A DNA stretch of 46,272 bases from Flavobacteriaceae bacterium (GTDB lineage Bacteria > Bacteroidota > Bacteroidia > Flavobacteriales > Flavobacteriaceae): positions 1-46,272 of the forward strand of contig RFPP01000015.1 in the NCBI GenBank assembly GCA_009926065.1. Direction: 5' to 3'. A model generated the notes under the pieces. It ran no database searches, was not told the origin of the DNA, and was given only the letters and a program-made list of their open reading frames with translations. Made by a program: the position numbers and the translations under genes. Position 1 is the stretch's first letter. The number at the start of each line of letters is the position of its first letter. Below, one piece after another: positions 40,554 through 46,272 of this stretch.

Positions 40554-41798
40554 ATGGAAAATTTAGCTTTAATCGATTCGTTTTCAGAGTTTAAAGACGA
40601 TAAACTTATTGATCGTGTAACGCTAATGGCGATTTTAGAAGATGTGTTTAGAAACGCATTAAAAAAGAAATTTGGTTCAGATGAAAATTTTGATATCATT
40701 ATTAATCCTGACAAAGGAGATATGGAAATTTGGCAAAGAAGAGTTATAGTTGCTGACGATGACTTAGATTTAGATCATCTTGAAATAACTTTAACCGAAG
40801 CAAGAAAAATTGAACCTGATTTTGAAATTGGAGAAGAAGTTTCCGAGGAAGTAAAATTAGTAGATCTTGGAAGAAGAGCAATTTTGGCTTTACGCCAGAA
40901 TTTAATTTCAAAAATCCATGAACATGATAATACGAATTTATACAAACAATTTAAAGACTTAATAGGTGAAATTTATACCGCAGAAGTGCATCATGTTCGA
41001 CCAAGAGTAGTAATTTTGGTTGATGATGACGGAAATGAAATTGTATTGCCAAAAGAAAAACAAATTCCATCTGATTTTTTTCGTAAAGGAGATAATGTTC
41101 GTGGTATTATTGAAAGCGTTGAATTAAAAGGAAATAAGCCACAAATTATTATGTCTAGAACATCTGATTTGTTTTTAGAAAAATTATTTGAACAAGAAAT
41201 TCCTGAAGTTTTTGACGGTTTAATTATGGTTAAAAAAGTAGTTAGAATCCCAGGTGAAAAAGCAAAAGTAGCTGTAGATTCTTATGATGATAGAATAGAT
41301 CCAGTAGGGGCTTGTGTTGGTATGAAGGGTTCAAGAATTCATGGAATTGTTCGTGAGTTAGGTAACGAAAATATAGATGTTATTAATTATACAGATAATA
41401 TTCAATTGTTAATTACCAGAGCTTTAAGCCCAGCAAAAGTATCTTCAATTAAAATTAATCAAGAGAATAAAAGAGCCGAAGTTTTCTTGAAATTAGAAGA
41501 AGTTTCAAAAGCAATCGGCCGCGGAGGACATAATATCAGATTAGCTGGACAACTTACAGGATATGAATTGGATGTAATTAGAGAAGGAAGTAATGTTGAA
41601 AATGATGATGACGTTGAATTATCAGAGTTTTCAGATGAAATTGACGAGTGGATTATAGAAGAATTTGCTAAAATTGGATTAGATACAGCAAAAAGTATTT
41701 TAGCACAAAATGTAAATGATTTAATTAGAAGAACTGATCTAGAAGAAGAAACAATTTTAGATGTAATTAGAATTTTAAAAGAAGAATTTGAAAGCTAA
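40554..41798 (+). CDS. nusA: Transcription termination/antitermination factor NusA
   Basis: 414 residues: N-terminal polymerase-binding domain (MENLALIDSFSEFKDDKLIDRVTLMAILEDVFRNALKKKFG), S1 domain, KH1 with VDSYDDRIDPVGACVGMKGSRIHGIVRELGNENIDVI, KH2 with KAIGRGGHNIRLAGQLTGYELDVI. It lacks the C-terminal acidic repeats of E. coli NusA, as is usual outside Proteobacteria. It modulates pausing and termination, so it could act on the hairpin in its own operon leader. Confidence 0.97.
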   Translation: MENLALIDSFSEFKDDKLIDRVTLMAILEDVFRNALKKKFGSDENFDIIINPDKGDMEIWQRRVIVADDDLDLDHLEITLTEARKIEPDFEIGEEVSEEVKLVDLGRRAILALRQNLISKIHEHDNTNLYKQFKDLIGEIYTAEVHHVRPRVVILVDDDGNEIVLPKEKQIPSDFFRKGDNVRGIIESVELKGNKPQIIMSRTSDLFLEKLFEQEIPEVFDGLIMVKKVVRIPGEKAKVAVDSYDDRIDPVGACVGMKGSRIHGIVRELGNENIDVINYTDNIQLLITRALSPAKVSSIKINQENKRAEVFLKLEEVSKAIGRGGHNIRLAGQLTGYELDVIREGSNVENDDDVELSEFSDEIDEWIIEEFAKIGLDTAKSILAQNVNDLIRRTDLEEETILDVIRILKEEFES

Positions 41799-41846
41799 TT
41801 GAATTTTCTACAACAATACACAATTTGCTAATAATAAAAAGGTTTT

Positions 41847-44624
41847 ATGTCTGAAGATAGAGTAATTAGAATAAACAAGGTTTTAAGGGAATTAAATATT
41901 TCTCTAGAAAGAGCTGTGGATTATCTTAAAGATAAAGGAATTGCTATTGATGCAAATCCAAACGCAAAAATTTCTGAAAAAGAATTCAGTATTCTTCAAA
42001 ATCAATTTGCAGGCGATAAAGGAAACAAGGAAGCTTCTAAAGAAGTTAGTGAAGAAAAAAGAAAAGAAAAGGAAGCTTTACGAATTGAGCGAGAAAAGGA
42101 AATCGAAGACAAACGAAAGTTGGATGAAGAGCGTCAAAAACAGCAGCAAGAAGTTATTAAAGCTCGAGGCACTATCACTGGTCCAAAACAAGTAGGTACA
42201 ATGGATTTAGAACTCAAAAAAGCTGAATCAACCTCGCCAAAAGCTAAAACCATTATCGAAACAAAACCTGCTTCTAAAACTAAAACCGAAGTTAACGATA
42301 ATATAGTTGAAAAGGAAGTTCCACTAAAAAAAGTTAAAGACAACATTGAAGTAATTGAACCACCAGTTGAAGATTTCACAACTAAATATCAAAAATTATC
42401 AGGAGCTACTCTAACCGGACAAGTAATTGATTTATCACAGTTTAATAAATCTAAGAAGAAAAAAGAAGAACCTAAAATTACTCCAAATAAGCCAGGAACA
42501 TCTGCTGCATCTGAAGGACCTGGTTCAGCAAATTCTAATAAAAATAAAAGAAAAAGAATTGCACCAAAAACAGGGCCTATAAGACCTCTTGGAGTTTCTG
42601 GGGAAGCCAATCCTAATAAAATAAGTCCAAATTCAGGTGTAGGATTCAATGCAAATAGAAGTACTAAACCAGGTTTTGTAAAAGGAGCAAGGCCAGCGAT
42701 AGTTGCTAAAGTGGAACCTACCGAGGAGGAAGTAAAAAACCAAATTCGTGAAACTTTAGAGAAACTTCAAGGTAAAGGAAGCAAATCGAAAGCAGCAAAA
42801 TATAGAAGAGATAAAAGAGATACTCACCGTCAAAAATCTGATGAGGAACAAAGAGCTTTAGATGAAGGAAGTAAAACTATTAAAGTTACTGAATTCGTTA
42901 CTGTTGGTGAAATTGCTATTATGATGGATGTGCCAATTACTAAAGTAATTGGAACCTGTATGTCACTTGGTATAATGGTTACTATGAACCAACGTTTAGA
43001 TGCTGAAACATTAACAATCGTAGCCGATGAATTTGGCTATGATGTTGAATTCATCACCGTAGATATTGAAGAAAATATTCAAGTTGTAGAAGACAAGGAA
43101 GAAGATTTAGTATACAGAGCTCCAATTGTAACCGTAATGGGTCACGTCGATCACGGTAAAACATCTCTACTTGACTATATCCGAAAAGAAAATGTAATCG
43201 CAGGAGAGTCAGGTGGAATTACTCAACATATTGGTGCCTATGGTGTTACCTTGGATGATGGACAAAAAATCGCATTTTTAGATACACCTGGACATGAAGC
43301 TTTTACCGCTATGCGTGCCCGTGGTGCTCAAGTTACTGATATTGCCATTATTGTAATAGCTGCCGATGATGATATAATGCCCCAAACAAAAGAGGCGATT
43401 TCTCATGCGCAAGCAGCAGGCGTTCCTATTATTTTCGCTATCAACAAAATTGATAAGCCGAATGCCAATGTAGATAAGATTAAAGAAAAATTAGCAAGTA
43501 TGAACTTACTAGTTGAAGATTGGGGTGGAAAAATTCAATCTCATGATATATCTGCAAAAGTAGGAACAGGAGTTAAAGAATTATTAGAAAAAGTATTACT
43601 TGAAGCGGAGATATTAGATTTAAAATCCAATCCAAATAAACCAGCTCAAGGAACAGTTGTTGAAGCTTTCTTAGATAAAGGAAAAGGTTACGTTTCTACA
43701 ATTTTAGTTCAACATGGAACTTTAAAAGTAGGAGATTATATGCTTGCAGGAAAACACCATGGTAAAATTAAAGCAATGCATGATGAACGTGGCAACAATG
43801 TTAAAGAAGCTGGACCTTCTACACCAGTATCTGTATTAGGATTGGATGGAGCAGCCACAGCTGGAGATAAATTTAATGTTTTTGAAGATGAAAAAGAAGC
43901 GAAACAAATTGCATCAAAACGAGCGCAATTAATGCGTGAGCAATCTGTAAGAACACAACGTCATATTACTTTAGATGAAATTGGACGAAGAATTGCATTA
44001 GGACAGTTTAAAGAATTGAATATCATTTTGAAAGGAGATGTTGATGGATCTGTTGAAGCATTATCTGATTCTTTTTCAAAATTATCAACGGAAGAAATTC
44101 AAATTAATATTATACACAAAGGGGTAGGTGCAATTACTGAAACTGATGTAATGCTAGCCTCAGCCTCAGATGCAATAATCATTGGATTCAATGTTCGACC
44201 AGCTGGAAATGCCAGACAACTAGCTGATAAAGAAGAAATAGATATCCGTTACTACTCAATTATATATGCAGCTATTGACGACTTAAAAGATGCCATGGAA
44301 GGAATGCTTGCACCAGAAATGAAAGAAGAAATACTTGGAACAGCAGAGATTAGAGAAATTTTCAAAATCTCTAAAGTTGGTTCAATTGCTGGAAGTATGG
44401 TTATGGATGGAAAAATCGTTAAGAATTCTAAAATTAGAATTATTAGAGATGGAGTTGTTGTTCATGAAGGTGAACTTTTGACTTTGAAACGCTTTAAAGA
44501 CGATGTGAAAGATGTAGCAAAAGGATATGATTGTGGTATTCAAATTAAAGGATTCAATGATATAGAGGAAGGAGATATTATTGAATCGTATCACGAAGTT
44601 GCAATTAAAAAGAAATTAAAATAA
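41847..44624 (+). CDS. infB: Translation initiation factor IF-2
   Basis: GTPase that brings initiator tRNA to the ribosome. 925 residues. IF2 N-terminal helix domain ([30 protein letters not shown]), a long charged Lys/Glu linker to about residue 340, a second IF2_N ([27 protein letters not shown]), then the G domain with [14 protein letters not shown] (G1), [15 protein letters not shown] (G3) and NKIDKPNAN (G4), and domains II-IV. The linker has extreme codon and residue bias, as usual. It ends in the terminator at 44641-44674. Confidence 0.98.
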   Translation: MSEDRVIRINKVLRELNISLERAVDYLKDKGIAIDANPNAKISEKEFSILQNQFAGDKGNKEASKEVSEEKRKEKEALRIEREKEIEDKRKLDEERQKQQQEVIKARGTITGPKQVGTMDLELKKAESTSPKAKTIIETKPASKTKTEVNDNIVEKEVPLKKVKDNIEVIEPPVEDFTTKYQKLSGATLTGQVIDLSQFNKSKKKKEEPKITPNKPGTSAASEGPGSANSNKNKRKRIAPKTGPIRPLGVSGEANPNKISPNSGVGFNANRSTKPGFVKGARPAIVAKVEPTEEEVKNQIRETLEKLQGKGSKSKAAKYRRDKRDTHRQKSDEEQRALDEGSKTIKVTEFVTVGEIAIMMDVPITKVIGTCMSLGIMVTMNQRLDAETLTIVADEFGYDVEFITVDIEENIQVVEDKEEDLVYRAPIVTVMGHVDHGKTSLLDYIRKENVIAGESGGITQHIGAYGVTLDDGQKIAFLDTPGHEAFTAMRARGAQVTDIAIIVIAADDDIMPQTKEAISHAQAAGVPIIFAINKIDKPNANVDKIKEKLASMNLLVEDWGGKIQSHDISAKVGTGVKELLEKVLLEAEILDLKSNPNKPAQGTVVEAFLDKGKGYVSTILVQHGTLKVGDYMLAGKHHGKIKAMHDERGNNVKEAGPSTPVSVLGLDGAATAGDKFNVFEDEKEAKQIASKRAQLMREQSVRTQRHITLDEIGRRIALGQFKELNIILKGDVDGSVEALSDSFSKLSTEEIQINIIHKGVGAITETDVMLASASDAIIIGFNVRPAGNARQLADKEEIDIRYYSIIYAAIDDLKDAMEGMLAPEMKEEILGTAEIREIFKISKVGSIAGSMVMDGKIVKNSKIRIIRDGVVVHEGELLTLKRFKDDVKDVAKGYDCGIQIKGFNDIEEGDIIESYHEVAIKKKLK

Positions 44625-44640
44625 AAATTTTGTTTATATA

Positions 44641-44674
44641 AAAAAAACCATCAAGTAATTGATGGTTTTTTTTG
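44641..44674. terminator. Bidirectional terminator between infB and the SPOR gene
   Basis: ACCATCAA-gtaa-TTGATGGT flanked by an A run and a T run, serving both convergent genes. Confidence 0.9.
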
Positions 44675-44678
44675 TAAA

Positions 44679-45068
44679 TTATTTATTCGGTTGAATGATT
44701 AATGAATTTGGATATTTAGCTTTTAAAAATAGCAAATTTCTCTCTGCTTCAATCCTTGTTTTAAAATTACCTACCCATACTTTGTATCCAGGAGTATAAA
44801 ATACTATAGTACCATCAAGATTTAAAAATTCCTTTTTAAAATCAATTAAGATTTTTTTAGAAGATTCTATATCACCATTATAAATTTGAATTTTATAAAT
44901 ATCATTTACAGTTATAGACGAATTAATTTTTCTTTTTTCATTCAATAAATTTTCAAATTTTGAATTTTGTAACACAGTAATTTTATCCTCTTGTGAAAAT
45001 AATTTTCCGCAATTAAAACAAAAAATAATTATCAATAGAAAAATGATTTTTAAGGGTATTTTTTTCAT
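44679..45068 (-). CDS. Small exported SPOR-domain protein
   Basis: 129 residues from ATG at 45068 (MKKIPLKIIFLLIIIFCFNCGKLFSQ, signal peptide); seven upstream codons open in frame are ignored. The C-terminal 70 residues, YKIQIYNGDIESSKKILIDFKKEFLNLDGTIVFYTPGYKVWVGNFKTRIEAERNLLFLKAKYPNSLII, form a SPOR domain, which binds denuded septal peptidoglycan. A role at the division site or in envelope maintenance is likely. A Cys in the signal segment (CFNCGK) leaves a lipoprotein reading open, but the SQ ending suggests ordinary cleavage. Confidence 0.85.
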   Translation of the reverse strand: MKKIPLKIIFLLIIIFCFNCGKLFSQEDKITVLQNSKFENLLNEKRKINSSITVNDIYKIQIYNGDIESSKKILIDFKKEFLNLDGTIVFYTPGYKVWVGNFKTRIEAERNLLFLKAKYPNSLIIQPNK

Positions 45069-45191
45069 AAAGTGGTGATTTTTATGCAAATGTAATATTT
45101 ATTAAATACTTCAAAATACTTTTCTTATTTAGAATTAATATAAATTAATATTTTAGTACAAATATTGGTTTTAAGAATAGTTCTTAAGTCG

Positions 45192-45199
45192 TATTTTTG
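45192..45199 (+). promoter_or_regulatory. -7 box upstream of actA
   Basis: TATTTTTG, with an imperfect TTGG (45165-45168) upstream at a long spacing. It implies a leader of about 85 nt, in which AGCTAAA (45218-45224) and TTTAGCT (45251-45257) can pair. Confidence 0.5.
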
Positions 45200-45287
45200 T
45201 GCAAATTTTTAAAAAGAGCTAAAGTTTAAAATGTCATTTTTCATTAAAAATTTAGCTTAATTATAGTCGAAAATCAGTATATATAAT

Positions 45288-46272
45288 ATGAAAAACGTGG
45301 GTAACCATAATTCGATTTCAAGAAGTTTGATTTTTAGTTTTGCAGCAATGCTATCTATATCATTTACTTCAATTGCACAAACACCTGCACCCGCAGTTCC
45401 AGCACCTGCACCTACAGAAGCTGCAGCCCCTTCATCAACAGGTGGAGATCCTGTAAAAGGTAAAGAACTATTTAATTCTAATTGCGCTGCCTGTCATAAG
45501 CTTGACGCTAAAATGACCGGACCAGCTTTAAGAGGAATTTCTTCAAAACTATCCAATGAATGGCTTTACAAGTGGATTCGTAATAGTCAAGAAATGATTA
45601 AATCTGGTGATCCGGAAGCAGTTAGAGTTAGTAAAGAATATAATGGAGCAGTTATGACGGCATTCCCACAATTATCAAATTCCGATATTGATAATATAAT
45701 TGCCTATACTTCTGAGCCAAAAATGGAAGCTCCTGTACCTACAACAGGTTCAGCAGCACCTCCGGGAACGGCTACAAATACTAACGGAATTTCAAATAAC
45801 TTGATTCTTGGAGCTCTTGCGATAGTAATGTTGATTTTAATTGTAATGTTGTTTTTAGTAAATAAAGTACTTACAAGAGTAGCTAAAGCAAATGGAATCG
45901 AATTAAAAAAACCTGAGCCAACTATTCCAATTTGGAAAGCATTCGCTAAAAACCAATTTTTAGTTTTAGTATCCTCTATATTCTTATTGTTAGCAAGTGG
46001 ATATTTTGTTTATGGATACTTAATGCAAATAGGTGTAGATCAAAATTACGAACCAATTCAACCAATACATTATTCACATAGAATTCACGCTGGAAGTAAT
46101 GGTATAGACTGTAAATACTGTCACTCTGCAGCCAGAGTTAGTAAAAACGCAGGAATTCCTTCTTTAAATATTTGCATGAATTGCCACAAAAATATTTCTG
46201 AAGTTTCTGATACAACAGCTACTCCAGAATATTCTAAAGCATTCTACGATGGAGAAATCCAAAAATTATATA
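45288..46272 (+). CDS. actA: Alternative complex III subunit ActA (multiheme cytochrome c), 5' part
   Basis: The reading frame is open through the right edge: 328 visible codons from ATG at 45288. A signal sequence (to TSIAQ, residue 31), an Ala/Pro linker and a mono-heme cytochrome c domain with CAACH (66-70) come first. Two membrane helices (about 171-191 and 223-245) follow, then a multiheme part with CKYCH (275-279) and CMNCH (296-300) starts and continues off the window. This fusion layout is that of ActA in Bacteroidota, where the complex oxidises menaquinol and passes electrons to cytochrome c oxidase. The genes actB onward should follow outside the window. Confidence 0.9.
   Translation, partial: MKNVGNHNSISRSLIFSFAAMLSISFTSIAQTPAPAVPAPAPTEAAAPSSTGGDPVKGKELFNSNCAACHKLDAKMTGPALRGISSKLSNEWLYKWIRNSQEMIKSGDPEAVRVSKEYNGAVMTAFPQLSNSDIDNIIAYTSEPKMEAPVPTTGSAAPPGTATNTNGISNNLILGALAIVMLILIVMLFLVNKVLTRVAKANGIELKKPEPTIPIWKAFAKNQFLVLVSSIFLLLASGYFVYGYLMQIGVDQNYEPIQPIHYSHRIHAGSNGIDCKYCHSAARVSKNAGIPSLNICMNCHKNISEVSDTTATPEYSKAFYDGEIQKLY

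Noticed and set aside
42389..42649. Minus-strand frames inside the infB linker
   Set aside because: Antisense to low-complexity Lys/Pro/Gly-rich coding DNA; typical shadow frames.

Overview
The window looks like chromosomal DNA of a Flavobacterium-type member of the Bacteroidota. The DNA is AT-rich, promoters fit the Bacteroidota pattern TTTG-N(17-24)-TAnnTTTG, one protein carries a type IX secretion sorting domain, a pentaheme-type ActA of alternative complex III starts at the right edge, and several domain families (DUF2490, DUF2723, DUF3127, DUF4301, YbhN-like) are typical of this phylum. Most of the window is core genome: 43 protein genes, two tRNAs and one TPP riboswitch. I see no prophage, CRISPR array, toxin island or classical insertion sequence.

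Layout. 1-1.3 kb: prs and rplY (minus). 1.6 kb: tRNA-Leu(CAA). 1.9-5.9 kb: a large secreted repeat protein and a small lipoprotein. 5.9-10.1 kb: a YbhN-like membrane protein diverging from ruvC-hemW, then a cyclase-family hydrolase and a MmcQ/YjbR protein; this gene row is interrupted by a 491-bp element with inverted ends that carries a GIY-YIG nuclease. 10.2-13.1 kb: DUF2490, TerC, ahcY (minus). 13.4-19.6 kb: phosphopantetheinyl transferase, PnuC-type transporter, a kinase-DUF4301 fusion, arfB, then a TPP riboswitch and a TonB receptor: a vitamin uptake region. 19.6-26.7 kb: Rieske-like lipoprotein, greA, HIT, histidine kinase, flavin reductase, DUF3127, two PAP2 proteins, aat, tag. 26.8-29.6 kb: rplM-rpsI-rpsB-tsf (minus). 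29.9-36.3 kb: LacI regulator, second PnuC, polA, metallophosphoesterase, thioredoxin-fold protein. 36.4-39.7 kb: DUF2723 membrane protein. 39.8-44.6 kb: tRNA-Gln and rimP-nusA-infB. 44.7-46.3 kb: SPOR protein and actA (cut by the window end).

The most interesting items are: (1) the GIY-YIG unit at 8531-9021, whose two 21-nt ends differ at a single base, and that base makes the HemW stop codon; (2) the fusion of a NadR-like ribosylnicotinamide kinase domain to DUF4301, which shows motifs reminiscent of UDP-sugar pyrophosphorylases, next to a PnuC transporter and a TPP-controlled TonB receptor; (3) three proteins that keep a family fold but have lost its key residues (Rieske-like, thioredoxin-like, second PAP2); (4) three information-processing transcription units (greA, rplM, rimP) with a hairpin in the leader shortly after the promoter.
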